Below, piece by piece: positions 9,266-17,599 of a stretch of DNA of 64,000 bases. The notes under the pieces were generated by a model, which saw only the letters and a list, made by a program, of their open reading frames with translations, was not told the origin of the DNA and ran no database searches. Within the stretch, counting starts at the first letter, position 1; each line of letters opens with the position of its first letter. A program made the position numbers and the translations under genes. Origin of the DNA: Porcincola sp945869225 (GTDB lineage: Bacteria; Bacillota; Clostridia; Lachnospirales; Lachnospiraceae); the NCBI RefSeq assembly GCF_052118625.1, contig NZ_JBQKGW010000012.1, forward strand, positions 26,458-90,457. The letters are read 5' to 3'.

Positions 9266-9305
9266 TCGGGTCTTAAATCGAAAATCGAAAATTACGATTT
9301 CGGGG

Positions 9306-9334
9306 TTGACAAAGGCATTACGCAATAATATAAT
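9306..9334 (+). promoter_or_regulatory. Consensus sigma-A promoter of the tRNA cluster
   Basis: TTGACA (9306-9311), 17-bp spacer, TATAAT (9329-9334): a full match to the vegetative consensus, about 60 bases before the first tRNA, as expected for a strong stable-RNA promoter. Confidence 0.92.
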
Positions 9335-9399
9335 TACGAACGTGCCTGAGGGAATGAGGCAACGGACGGATGAGCGAGGTTCCGGTATTCCCAAGCTTT

Positions 9400-9474
9400 C
9401 GGGGTGTGGCTCAGTTTGGCTAGAGCGCCTGCTTTGGGAGCAGGAAGTCGCAAGTTCGAATCTTGTCACCCCGA
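9400..9474 (+). tRNA. tRNA-Pro (TGG)
   Basis: Cloverleaf with acceptor CGGGGTG/CACCCCG, anticodon stem CCTGC/GCAGG and loop TTTGGGA, anticodon TGG. No encoded CCA. Confidence 0.95.
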
Positions 9475-9510
9475 GTTGAAGGGCGCTGAAAACTCATTTT
9501 CATGTTTGAT

Positions 9511-9581
9511 GCGGGTGTAGTTCAATGGTAGAACACCAGCCTTCCAAGCTGGATACGTGGGTTCGATTCCCATCACCCGCT
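9511..9581 (+). tRNA. tRNA-Gly (TCC)
   Basis: Acceptor GCGGGTG/CACCCGC, anticodon stem CCAGC/GCTGG with loop CTTCCAA, anticodon TCC, discriminator T. Confidence 0.95.
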
Positions 9582-9585
9582 TTTT

Positions 9586-9659
<74 letters not shown>

Positions 9660-9685
9660 TGCGGAGTGAGATGCTCCAGTATATG

Positions 9686-9759
9686 GTGGGTATAGCGCAG
9701 CTGGTTAGCGCGCCAGATTGTGGCTCTGGAGGCCCAGGGTTCGAATCCCTGTACCCACC
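9686..9759 (+). tRNA. tRNA-His (GTG)
   Basis: Acceptor GTGGGTA/TACCCAC with C73 and a G at 9685 that can serve as G-1. Anticodon stem CCAGA/TCTGG, loop TTGTGGC, anticodon GTG. Confidence 0.95.
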
Positions 9760-9768
9760 CTTACCTAG

Positions 9769-9840
9769 TGGGCTATCGCCAAGCGGTAAGGCACAGGACT
9801 TTGACTCCTGCATTCACCGGTCCGAATCCGGTTAGCCCAG
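9769..9840 (+). tRNA. tRNA-Gln (TTG)
   Basis: Acceptor TGGGCTA/TAGCCCA, anticodon stem CAGGA/TCCTG with loop CTTTGAC, anticodon TTG, discriminator G. Confidence 0.95.
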
Positions 9841-9867
9841 CTTGGCCGAGAGCCATTTTTTATATGC

Positions 9868-9940
9868 GGGGTATTAGCTCAGGTGGTAGAGCACTTGACT
9901 TTTAATCAAGTTGTCGGGGGTTCGAATCCCCCATGCCTCA
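9868..9940 (+). tRNA. tRNA-Lys (TTT)
   Basis: Acceptor GGGGTAT/ATGCCTC, anticodon stem CTTGA/TCAAG with loop CTTTTAA, anticodon TTT, discriminator A. Confidence 0.95.
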
Positions 9941-9944
9941 TGTG

Positions 9945-9974
9945 AGCCGTCACAAAGCTGTGGCGGCTTTTATT
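9945..9974 (+). terminator. Intrinsic terminator inside the tRNA cluster
   Basis: AGCCGTCACA (9945-9954) pairs with TGTGGCGGCT (9959-9968) and is followed by TTTATT. It separates the first six tRNAs from tRNA-Leu. Confidence 0.75.
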
Positions 9975-10011
9975 GTAAGTGTGGGCAGAAGGTACCAAGG
10001 CCCGCCCGTAT

Positions 10012-10091
<80 letters not shown>

Positions 10092-10096
10092 TGGAG

Positions 10097-10127
10097 ACAT
10101 CCGGACTACAAAGCCCGGATGTTTTCT
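10097..10127 (+). terminator. Intrinsic terminator after tRNA-Leu
   Basis: ACATCCGG (10097-10104) pairs with CCGGATGT (10115-10122), followed by TTTCTTG. Confidence 0.8.
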
Positions 10128-10201
10128 TGTATATCAGTCTGGCTGGAGAAGCCGCGGGCGGCAGCACCGGCAGGCGGATGCGGAGGACGGAGGAAAAACA
10201 G

Positions 10202-10777
10202 ATGGGACAATCCTTTTTTCTGAACAGCATACTGCTGGGGGCAGGGCTGGCAATGGATGCCTTTTCAGTGTCCTGTGCAAATGGCCTCAGGGAGCCGGAT
10301 ATGAAGGCGGGACGCATGGTGAAGATTGCAGGCGTCTACGCCTTTTTTCAGTTTGCGATGCCGATGGCCGGCTGGTTCTGCGTTCATCAGCTGCTCACGT
10401 TCTTCCGCGCCTTTCAGCCGTTTATTCCATGGATCGCGCTCGGGCTGTTAGGCTGGATCGGCGGAAAGATGCTGATCGAGGGGATGCGGAACCAGACGCC
10501 GGAGGAAGAGGCCTGTGTGACGCGCTGCGATTTGCTGGTGCAGGGAATCGCAACCTCTATTGATGCGCTGTCTATCGGGTTTACGATATCAGACTACCAT
10601 GCAATCGAAGCCTTTCTGTGTGCCTTGATTATCGCAGCTGTGACGGAAGGCATCTGTATTGCGGGACTTGCGATCGGAAAGAGAGTCGGCATGAAACTGT
10701 CGTCCAGGGCGTCTGTCCTAGGCGGCGTGATTCTGATTGCAATCGGACTGGAAGTGTTTATCAGCGGCATCCGATGA
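10202..10777 (+). CDS. mntP: Manganese efflux pump MntP
   Basis: 191 residues from the ATG preceded by GGAGG. Six hydrophobic segments form the duplicated DUF204 fold, each half with the conserved aspartate motif (AMDAFSVS near the N-terminus, SIDALSIG in the middle) of MntP/YebN. It exports Mn2+. The 75-base leader after the tRNA-Leu terminator shows no recognisable yybP-ykoY riboswitch, which often precedes this gene elsewhere. Confidence 0.9.
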   Translation: MGQSFFLNSILLGAGLAMDAFSVSCANGLREPDMKAGRMVKIAGVYAFFQFAMPMAGWFCVHQLLTFFRAFQPFIPWIALGLLGWIGGKMLIEGMRNQTPEEEACVTRCDLLVQGIATSIDALSIGFTISDYHAIEAFLCALIIAAVTEGICIAGLAIGKRVGMKLSSRASVLGGVILIAIGLEVFISGIR

Positions 10778-10823
10778 TCTGAACAGAAGAACGAAGATGC
10801 CGGTATCGGCAGAGGAGGACAGG

Positions 10824-11369
10824 ATGGAGATCGAACGGAAATGGATGGTGCAAAGCTGGCCGCCTGCGGGGCTTGAGCTGATCAGACAGCAGCGGATGCG
10901 CCAGGGGTATGTGACAGTCCGCCCGACGGTCCGGATCCGTGAGGAAACAGACCTTCCGGTAAAGCCGGGGGATCAGGGCAGGACGGCATATATCCTTTGC
11001 CTGAAAACGGCCTCAACAGATGATGGCCTTGCCCGCACAGAGATTGAGATGGAGATCCCGGAGGAAAAGTTTGACGAGATCGAAGCGATGATCGGGAAAC
11101 CGCTTATTGAGAAAACCCGGAGAACATACAGCCTTCCGGATGGGCTGGCCCTGGAAGTCAACCAGGTAGACCGCGGGCTTCCGACCGAATTCTGGTATGC
11201 GGAGGTTGAGTTTGCCAGTGTAGAGCAGGCAAAAAGCTGGCAGCCGGAAGCTGCAGGTCTTGGAGACTATTTATCCGACGATGTGACGGGACAGCCGGGA
11301 AGTTCGATGGGCGCCTACTGGGAAGAGACCAGAGAGGCAGCCGGCGCAGAAGCCGTTCATATGATATGA
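10824..11369 (+). CDS. CYTH-domain (triphosphate tunnel) protein
   Basis: 181 residues. The N-terminal EIERKW is the ExExK signature of CYTH enzymes; later strands provide the alternating Lys/Arg/Glu residues lining the tunnel (VRIREE, LCLKT, EIEMEI, EKTRRTY). Family members hydrolyse triphosphates or tripolyphosphate; some are class IV adenylate cyclases. AGGAGGAC supports this ATG; an in-frame start upstream lacks family similarity. Its stop overlaps or lies close to the rhomboid gene. Confidence 0.85.
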   Translation: MEIERKWMVQSWPPAGLELIRQQRMRQGYVTVRPTVRIREETDLPVKPGDQGRTAYILCLKTASTDDGLARTEIEMEIPEEKFDEIEAMIGKPLIEKTRRTYSLPDGLALEVNQVDRGLPTEFWYAEVEFASVEQAKSWQPEAAGLGDYLSDDVTGQPGSSMGAYWEETREAAGAEAVHMI

Positions 11370-11383
11370 AAGGGAGATGTGTG

Positions 11384-12001
11384 ATGGGAATTCTGACAGT
11401 CTACAGCGGCGCGGCGTCCGCGCAGCAGCCGCTCTTGAATCCGGTTCTGTATCACAGGCCCGTCAGTGTTCTGACAGGCGCAATCTGCATCGTTGTCTTT
11501 CTGATCATCCGGTTCGGGAAGAGAGGCGGAGGAGACAGAAGCGGACTGTTGTCGAGGGCTGTCTCCTGCGGGTGCTATGACAGAGACCGGATCAGAGGAG
11601 GCCAATTCTGGCGGCTGCTGACTGTGGGATTTACACACATTGAGGGCTGGCATATCGCTGTGAATCTGTATTCGCTCTACGCGCTCTCGGCGCTGGAGGA
11701 GGCGTACGGGCATCTCTGGTTTGCTGTCATCCTGGGCGGCTCCGTCATCGGCGGAAGCCTGCTGGAACTTGCAATTTCAAAGACCCGGTATTCTGTCGGG
11801 CTTTCCGGCGGCTTGTATGGCCTGATGTTTTCATACGCCCTTCTGATCTGGACATATGGCGGAAATGTCCGAAGCATTCTGATAACGATCCTGATCAACC
11901 TTGCGATCAACTTTGCACCGGGAATTGCCTGGCAGGCCCACATCGGCGGCGCCCTGAGCGGCCTTGTCCTGACACAGGTGATGATTTATGCGGCGCGCTG
12001 A
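11384..12001 (+). CDS. Rhomboid-family intramembrane serine protease
   Basis: 205 residues, six or seven TM segments. The catalytic dyad is present: GLSGG in TM4 (S141) and QAHIGG in TM6 (H186); HIAVNLYSL carries the conserved His/Asn of TM2. The preferred ATG has AGGGAG 7 bases upstream; another ATG at 11366 overlaps the CYTH stop. Rhomboids cleave membrane-protein segments within the bilayer; no substrate candidate is evident. Confidence 0.88.
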   Translation: MGILTVYSGAASAQQPLLNPVLYHRPVSVLTGAICIVVFLIIRFGKRGGGDRSGLLSRAVSCGCYDRDRIRGGQFWRLLTVGFTHIEGWHIAVNLYSLYALSALEEAYGHLWFAVILGGSVIGGSLLELAISKTRYSVGLSGGLYGLMFSYALLIWTYGGNVRSILITILINLAINFAPGIAWQAHIGGALSGLVLTQVMIYAAR

Positions 12002-12122
12002 ACACGTCTGCAGGAGCATTTCACCGGGAGAATTCGATGCAAACAGGTCTTTATGCAGCGGAAGGGACACGTGTCCGAAGATGCTGTGTACGGAAAAAAA
12101 CACACACAGGAGACATGGGGTG

Positions 12123-12151
12123 TTGCATTTCAGTACGTCCCATATTATAAT
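12123..12151 (+). promoter_or_regulatory. Putative suf operon promoter
   Basis: TTGCAT (12123-12128), 17-bp spacer, TATAAT (12146-12151), about 75 bases before the sufC start, in the 223-base gap after the rhomboid gene. No Rrf2-type regulator gene is nearby. Confidence 0.6.
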
Positions 12152-12224
12152 CACGTTGTTTGAAATCACAGTATTTTACTGGGATATGATCAAGCCCCAA
12201 AGAACATAAAGGAAGGAATAAGCC

Positions 12225-12968
12225 ATGGAACCATTACTGAACATTCAGAATCTCAGTGTCAGCGTTGATGACAACGAGATTCTTCACGATCTGAACCTGA
12301 AAGTCGGCCGCGGCGAGACCCATGTCCTGATGGGCCCCAATGGCGCGGGCAAGTCCACTCTCGGCAATGCGCTGATGGGCAATCCTCAGTACAAGATCAC
12401 TTCCGGGACAGCCATTTTCAATGGAAAGAATATTCTGGAGGAGTCCGTCTGCGACCGGGCGAAGGAAGGACTGTTCATGTCATTCCAGAATCCCATCGAG
12501 GTTCCGGGCGTGTCGCTTTCCAATTTCATCCGCACAGCTCTGGAGCAGCGCACGGGCAAGCGGATCCGCCTGTGGGATTTCAAAAAAGAGATCGAGCAGA
12601 AGCTGAAGGTTCTGGATATGGACCCGTCCTATGCGGACCGTGACCTGAATGTCGGCTTCTCCGGCGGGGAGAAGAAGAAGGCGGAGATTCTTCAGATGCT
12701 GATGCTCAAGCCGTCACTGGCGATTCTGGACGAGACCGACTCCGGTCTGGATGTCGACGCTGTGCGTACCGTATCGAACGGTGTCAAGGAGTACCAGAAG
12801 GACAAGGATGGCGCACTCCTTATCATTACCCATTCAACAAGAATCCTGGAGGCCCTCCATGTCGATGCAACGCATGTTCTGGTGAATGGACACATCGTTG
12901 AGAATGGCGGGGCAGAGCTGGTCGATGAGATCAACGAGCGTGGATTTGAGCGGTTCGAGGAAAAGTAA
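12225..12968 (+). CDS. sufC: Fe-S assembly ATPase SufC
   Basis: 247 residues, the usual length. Walker A GPNGAGKST, Q-loop SFQNP, ABC signature FSGGEKKK, Walker B LAILDETDSGLD with the SufC-type DETDSGLD, and switch histidine ITHSTR. SufC binds SufB and SufD to form the SufBC2D scaffold. First gene of sufCBDSU; AAGGAAGG precedes the start. Confidence 0.97.
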   Translation: MEPLLNIQNLSVSVDDNEILHDLNLKVGRGETHVLMGPNGAGKSTLGNALMGNPQYKITSGTAIFNGKNILEESVCDRAKEGLFMSFQNPIEVPGVSLSNFIRTALEQRTGKRIRLWDFKKEIEQKLKVLDMDPSYADRDLNVGFSGGEKKKAEILQMLMLKPSLAILDETDSGLDVDAVRTVSNGVKEYQKDKDGALLIITHSTRILEALHVDATHVLVNGHIVENGGAELVDEINERGFERFEEK

Positions 12969-12969
12969 G

Positions 12970-14376
12970 ATGGCAGAGAAAACTTATGTTGCCGACATTG
13001 ACCGGAGCATGTACGACTTCCGGTATGACGAGAAGGACGCATACCGGATCGAGGAAGGTTTGTCCCCGGAGATTGTCGAGCAGATATCCAAAGAGAAAAA
13101 TGATCCTCAGTGGATGCATGATTTCCGCATGAAGTCTCTGGAAATCTACAATCATACCCAGATGCCGGACTGGGGTCCTTCCATTGAAGGACTGAATATG
13201 AAGAACATCGCGACCTATGTCCGTCCGAACACAAAGATGGCGAACGACTGGGACAGCGTGCCGGAGGAGATCAAGGATACCTTCGAGCGTCTTGGCATTC
13301 CGCAGGCGGAGCGGAAGTCTCTTGCGGGCGTTGGCGCTCAGTATGACTCTGAGCTGGTTTACCACAATGTTCAGGACTTCGCTGAAAAACTGGGCGTTGT
13401 CTACTCGGACATCGAGAGCGCGCTTCACGGTCCGTATGCGGACATGATCCGGGATCACTTTATGAAGCTGGTTCCGCCGACAGATCACAAGTTCGCGGCT
13501 CTGCACGGCGCAGTCTGGTCAGGCGGTTCTTTTGTGTATGTCCCGGAGGGCGTGCATCTGGAGATCCCGCTCCAGTCTTATTTCCGGCTTAACGCAAAGG
13601 GCGCCGGACAGTTTGAGCATACATTGATCATTGTTGAGGACAATGCGTACCTTCATTTCATCGAGGGCTGCTCAGCGCCGAAGTACAACGTGGCGAATCT
13701 GCATGCGGGCTGCGTGGAGCTGTTCGTCGGAAAAAATTCGACGCTCCGGTATTCGACCATCGAGAACTGGTCGAAGAACATGTACAACCTGAACACAAAG
13801 CGCGCAAAGGTGGAGGAGGGCGGCAAGATTGAGTGGGTTTCCGGCTCCTTCGGCTCCCACGTCTCCTATCTCTATCCGATGAGCGTGCTGGCGGGCAGAG
13901 GGGCAAGCTCCGAGTTCACAGGCGTGACCTTTGCCGGAAAGGGGCAGAATCTTGACACCGGATGCAAGGTGGTCCACAATGCACCGGACACAACCTCTGT
14001 CGTGAATACCCGCTCCATCAGCAAAAGCGGCGGCATCTCGACATTCCGCAGCGCAGTTGTCATCAACCCGCAGGCGAAGAACAGCAAGTCTTCGACATCC
14101 TGCCAGTCTCTGATGCTGGATTCGGAGTCGAGATCGGACACGATCCCGGCGATGGATGTGAAGACGCAGCAGGCAGACGTCGGCCATGAGGCAAAAATCG
14201 GGCGCATTTCCGATGAGGCGGTCTTCTATCTGATGAGCCGCGGCCTTCCGGAGGATGATGCCAGGGCGCTGATCGTCTCAGGCTTTGCCGACAACGTCGG
14301 CAAGGAGCTTCCTCTTGAGTATGCGGTGGAGATGAACAATCTGATCCGCCTTGAGATGAAGGGCACCAACGGCTGA
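12970..14376 (+). CDS. sufB: Fe-S cluster scaffold protein SufB
   Basis: 468 residues from the ATG one base after the sufC stop. Typical SufB features: GVGAQYDSELVYH, HGAVWSGGSFVYVP, the beta-helix core with FIEGCSAPKY, and the C-terminal SRGLPEDDARALIVSGF. It is the scaffold on which nascent Fe-S clusters form with SufC and SufD. The frame extends upstream into sufC but the family begins here. Confidence 0.97.
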   Translation: MAEKTYVADIDRSMYDFRYDEKDAYRIEEGLSPEIVEQISKEKNDPQWMHDFRMKSLEIYNHTQMPDWGPSIEGLNMKNIATYVRPNTKMANDWDSVPEEIKDTFERLGIPQAERKSLAGVGAQYDSELVYHNVQDFAEKLGVVYSDIESALHGPYADMIRDHFMKLVPPTDHKFAALHGAVWSGGSFVYVPEGVHLEIPLQSYFRLNAKGAGQFEHTLIIVEDNAYLHFIEGCSAPKYNVANLHAGCVELFVGKNSTLRYSTIENWSKNMYNLNTKRAKVEEGGKIEWVSGSFGSHVSYLYPMSVLAGRGASSEFTGVTFAGKGQNLDTGCKVVHNAPDTTSVVNTRSISKSGGISTFRSAVVINPQAKNSKSSTSCQSLMLDSESRSDTIPAMDVKTQQADVGHEAKIGRISDEAVFYLMSRGLPEDDARALIVSGFADNVGKELPLEYAVEMNNLIRLEMKGTNG

Positions 14377-14398
14377 GGCACGGGAGGAAAAACGGATT

Positions 14399-15466
14399 AT
14401 GAATATGACATTGAATCGTCTTCCGTCAATCACCTGGTATTGGCTGAAGATGAATAACGGTTCTCTGGAGGGTGTGGATCCGGCCGGGGAGGCTTCGGTG
14501 AGGGAAGAGATTCCCGAGCAGGTAACAGCGAAGACGCTGGGGCTGGAAGACCTGCCGGAGCAGGCGACCGGCATGGGGAAGGACATGACAGCACTTGTCC
14601 GCGTCTCAGGGGTCCCGGTTCACGGTTATGAGACAGCGGAGCACCGGCAGGCAGACGGCGTGCTGCGCCTGGACTATCCCTTTGAACATGGAGCCCGCAG
14701 CGTCAACGCAGTCAGCCTTCGGGCTGCAAAAGACTCCAGCCTGACGGTGGTGCAGGATTTCTCCTCCGCCTCGGACGCCGAGGGATTTGCAGCGGTTCAG
14801 ACAAGGTACCTTGTCGAGGAAGGTGCGGTGCTGAAGCTGATCCAGATCGAGCGCCTCGGGAACGGATATACATTTCTGAATGATATCGGCGGACGCGTGG
14901 AAAATTCCGGGCGCGTCGAGCTGATCCATCTGGTGCTGGACGGCGGGCACACCTACCTGGGCGTGCAGACCGACCTGACCGGATACAAGTCGGCGCTGAA
15001 GGCGGACATCGGTTATCGCGTCGGCGGCGACCATACGCTCGACATCAACTATTTTGCGAACCACACAGGAAAGAAGACAACCTGCGACATCAACGCAAAG
15101 GGTGTGCTCAGAGACCATGCCAGGAAGGTTTTCCGCGGCACCATTGATCTGAAGAAGGGCTCGTCCGGATCGGTTGGCAACGAAAAGGAAGATGTTCTGA
15201 TGATGGACGATACAGTCCGGAATCAGACACTTCCGGTTATTCTCTGCACAGAGGAGGATGTCGTTGGAAACCATGGGGCGACCATCGGGCGGCTTGACGA
15301 GAGCGTGCTGTTCTACCTTCAGTCAAGAGGAATGGACAGGGAAGCGGTCTACGAGATGATGGCCGATGCACGTGTCGCATCTGTGGTACATCTGATTGAG
15401 GACGAGCGGACCCGTGCAGAGGCAGAGCGTTATCTTGGCGGAATATCTGACAGCATGGAAGAGTAA
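14399..15466 (+). CDS. sufD: Fe-S assembly protein SufD
   Basis: 355 residues with the SufB/D beta-helix domain and the C-terminal helical signature (ESVLFYLQSRGMDREAVYEMM). The N-terminal part begins with a short MNMTLNRLPSITWYWLKMNN segment typical of clostridial SufD. It completes the SufBC2D complex and helps iron entry. It lies 22 bases after sufB. Confidence 0.93.
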   Translation: MNMTLNRLPSITWYWLKMNNGSLEGVDPAGEASVREEIPEQVTAKTLGLEDLPEQATGMGKDMTALVRVSGVPVHGYETAEHRQADGVLRLDYPFEHGARSVNAVSLRAAKDSSLTVVQDFSSASDAEGFAAVQTRYLVEEGAVLKLIQIERLGNGYTFLNDIGGRVENSGRVELIHLVLDGGHTYLGVQTDLTGYKSALKADIGYRVGGDHTLDINYFANHTGKKTTCDINAKGVLRDHARKVFRGTIDLKKGSSGSVGNEKEDVLMMDDTVRNQTLPVILCTEEDVVGNHGATIGRLDESVLFYLQSRGMDREAVYEMMADARVASVVHLIEDERTRAEAERYLGGISDSMEE

Positions 15467-15484
15467 GGAAAAGTAAGGAACAGG

Positions 15485-16723
15485 GTGGGCGTGATGACAA
15501 TAACACAGGATATGATTCGCCGGGTGCGGGCAGACTTTCCACTGATTACAGAGGATATCGCGTATCTTGACAATTCAGCGACAAGCCAGAAACCGCAGAG
15601 TGTGATTGACGCGGGAAAGCATTTCTACGAGACGGAGAATGCGAATCCGCTCAGGGGACTTTACAAGCTGTCAGTCGCCGCAACAGAGACATATGAGCAG
15701 GCAAGAGAAGCGGTGAGAGCTTTTCTCGGGGCCGGCAGCACAGAGGAGATTATCTTCACCCGAAACGCGACAGAGTCTCTGAATCTGGTGGCCTACAGCT
15801 GGGCTCTGGACAACCTGAAGGCAGGCGACGATATCCTCGTCACCATCATCGAGCACCACTCCAACATGCTTCCCTGGCAGATGGCGGCGGAGAAGACGGG
15901 GGCGAATCTCCATTACCTGTATCCGGACAAAACGGGTGCAGTCACGGAGGAGATGTTCCGCAATGCGCTTACACCTGAGACAAAACTGGTCTGCATGACC
16001 CAGCTGTCCAATGTCCTTGGGAGAAGCTACGACCTCAAGACATATGCGCGGATCGCACATGAGACAGGTGCGGTTTTTGTCGGAGACGGTGCACAGAGCA
16101 CGCCGCATATTCCGGTGAATGTGACAGATCTGGATGTGGATTTCTTTGCATTTTCAGGACACAAGATGCTGGCGCCGATGGGAATCGGCGTTCTGTACGG
16201 TAAAAAGAAGCTGCTGGAGCGCATGCAGCCGTTCCTGCGCGGCGGGGAAATGATCGACTATGTGACCACCGAAGGCGCAACCTGGGCGGAGCTTCCGCAC
16301 AAGTTCGAGGCAGGTACCGTGAATGCAGGCGGTGCTGCCGGACTTCTGGCGGCAATTCAATACTATCAGAAGCTTGGCTGGGCGTTCATTGAGCAGCGGG
16401 AGCTGGAGCTGACCCGGTATGCGATGGAGAAGATGAAGGACGTCCCGCATGTGACGCTGCTGGGCTCAGACAGACCCGAGGAGCATCACGGCATTCTGAC
16501 ATTCAAGGTAGACGGTGTTCATCCGCATGACATTGCAGCGATGATGGACGAGGACGGGGTCTGCGTGCGGGCAGGCCACCACTGCGCCCAGCCGCTTCTG
16601 AAGTATCTGGGCGTACCGAATACAACCAGATGCTCACTGGCTTTCTACAATACAGAAGCGGAGATTGACCGCTTTACGGAAAGCCTGGCGACGCTGCGCA
16701 GCAGGATGGGATATCAGGACTGA
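15485..16723 (+). CDS. sufS: Cysteine desulfurase SufS
   Basis: 412 residues, type II PLP desulfurase. AYLDNSATSQKP at the N-terminus, THHS-like TIIEHHSNMLPW, the PLP lysine in FSGHKMLAPMG, and the persulfide cysteine in RAGHHCAQPLL. It supplies sulfur to SufU. The start is either GTG at 15485, 5 bases after AAGGA, or ATG at 15494; the conserved core is unaffected. Confidence 0.96.
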   Translation: MGVMTITQDMIRRVRADFPLITEDIAYLDNSATSQKPQSVIDAGKHFYETENANPLRGLYKLSVAATETYEQAREAVRAFLGAGSTEEIIFTRNATESLNLVAYSWALDNLKAGDDILVTIIEHHSNMLPWQMAAEKTGANLHYLYPDKTGAVTEEMFRNALTPETKLVCMTQLSNVLGRSYDLKTYARIAHETGAVFVGDGAQSTPHIPVNVTDLDVDFFAFSGHKMLAPMGIGVLYGKKKLLERMQPFLRGGEMIDYVTTEGATWAELPHKFEAGTVNAGGAAGLLAAIQYYQKLGWAFIEQRELELTRYAMEKMKDVPHVTLLGSDRPEEHHGILTFKVDGVHPHDIAAMMDEDGVCVRAGHHCAQPLLKYLGVPNTTRCSLAFYNTEAEIDRFTESLATLRSRMGYQD

Positions 16724-16790
16724 GGCCATTGACCGCGGGCGCCGCTGATGCAGTCTGACGCGGGCGGAAAGATGGAAAGGAAAGGGCAAC

Positions 16791-17264
16791 ATGCAGAATA
16801 CGTTTTATAATGAAATCCTGACGGATCACAACCTGCATCCGGCACACAAGCATGATCTGCCGGATGCGAATATGCAGCTGGAGGGTGTGAACCCAAGCTG
16901 TGGAGACGATATTATCCTGAAACTGAAGGTGGAGGATGGGAAGATCGTGGACGGTGCCTATGTCGGAGACGGCTGCGCGATCTCTCAGGCATCCGCAGAT
17001 ATGATGCTGGATCTGGTGATCGGGAAGACAGAGGCGGAGGCCAGAAGGCTCTCGGACATCTTTTTGCGTATGATCAAGGGGCATATCACCGAGGAGGAAC
17101 ACGAGGAGCTGGAGGAGGCAGGTGCACTGATCGATGTCTCTCATATGCCGTCGCGTGTCAAGTGTGCTGTGCTTGGCTGGCATACAATGGATGAGATCTT
17201 TGATGAGCCGCAGAAGGCCATGGAAGAAGCCAGGCAGGGAAAAGAGGAGAACAGCGGAAGCTGA
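16791..17264 (+). CDS. sufU: Zinc-dependent sulfur acceptor SufU
   Basis: 157 residues with the three cysteines of the SufU Zn site/acceptor: NPSCGDD, GDGCAIS and SRVKCAVL, plus the insertion distinguishing SufU from IscU. It takes persulfide sulfur from SufS. Last gene of the operon, followed by a terminator at 17329. Confidence 0.96.
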   Translation: MQNTFYNEILTDHNLHPAHKHDLPDANMQLEGVNPSCGDDIILKLKVEDGKIVDGAYVGDGCAISQASADMMLDLVIGKTEAEARRLSDIFLRMIKGHITEEEHEELEEAGALIDVSHMPSRVKCAVLGWHTMDEIFDEPQKAMEEARQGKEENSGS

Positions 17265-17328
17265 TTTCAGGGGCTTTTATTCAGCCTGGAAACAGCAGAC
17301 CGATTTCAGCATTGTGATACAGAGAGTG

Positions 17329-17363
17329 GGAAGGCTCCGGACAGCGGAAGCCTTCCTTTTTTT
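17329..17363 (+). terminator. Intrinsic terminator of suf operon
   Basis: GGAAGGCT (17329-17336) pairs with AGCCTTCC (17349-17356), followed by seven T. Confidence 0.9.
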
Positions 17364-17504
17364 ATGGAGGAACGAATACGATTTCGCAACCAGTTTAGCA
17401 TTTTAAAGACAAATTATAAAAATGCATGTAAAACATAAATATGTCAAGGGATTGATATACATAATGCACAATACAGCAGGGAACATTTTGTGCATAAGGA
17501 GCCA

Positions 17505-17533
17505 TTGACGGGGAAATAGAATGGGATTATGAT
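17505..17533 (+). promoter_or_regulatory. Promoter of sugar ABC operon
   Basis: TTGACG (17505-17510), 17-bp spacer, TATGAT (17528-17533). About seven bases downstream lies GTTACGAAAACGATTTAG, which resembles LacI-family or cre-like operators but is not a clean palindrome. The rest of the 335-base gap from sufU holds the suf terminator and AT-rich leader only. Confidence 0.7.
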
Positions 17534-17599
17534 GTAGTTACGAAAACGATTTAGTAAATCAAAGGAATCGCAGAATACATAGAAATGGGAGGTAGAAAC

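Noticed and set aside
10092..10201. yybP-ykoY manganese riboswitch before mntP
   Set aside because: The 110-base gap is mostly the tRNA-Leu terminator; the conserved riboswitch core is not visible.
17540..17557. Catabolite-control (cre) site at the ABC operon
   Set aside because: GTTACGAAAACGATTTAG matches only the centre of the consensus and is not symmetric; kept only as a remark in the promoter entry.
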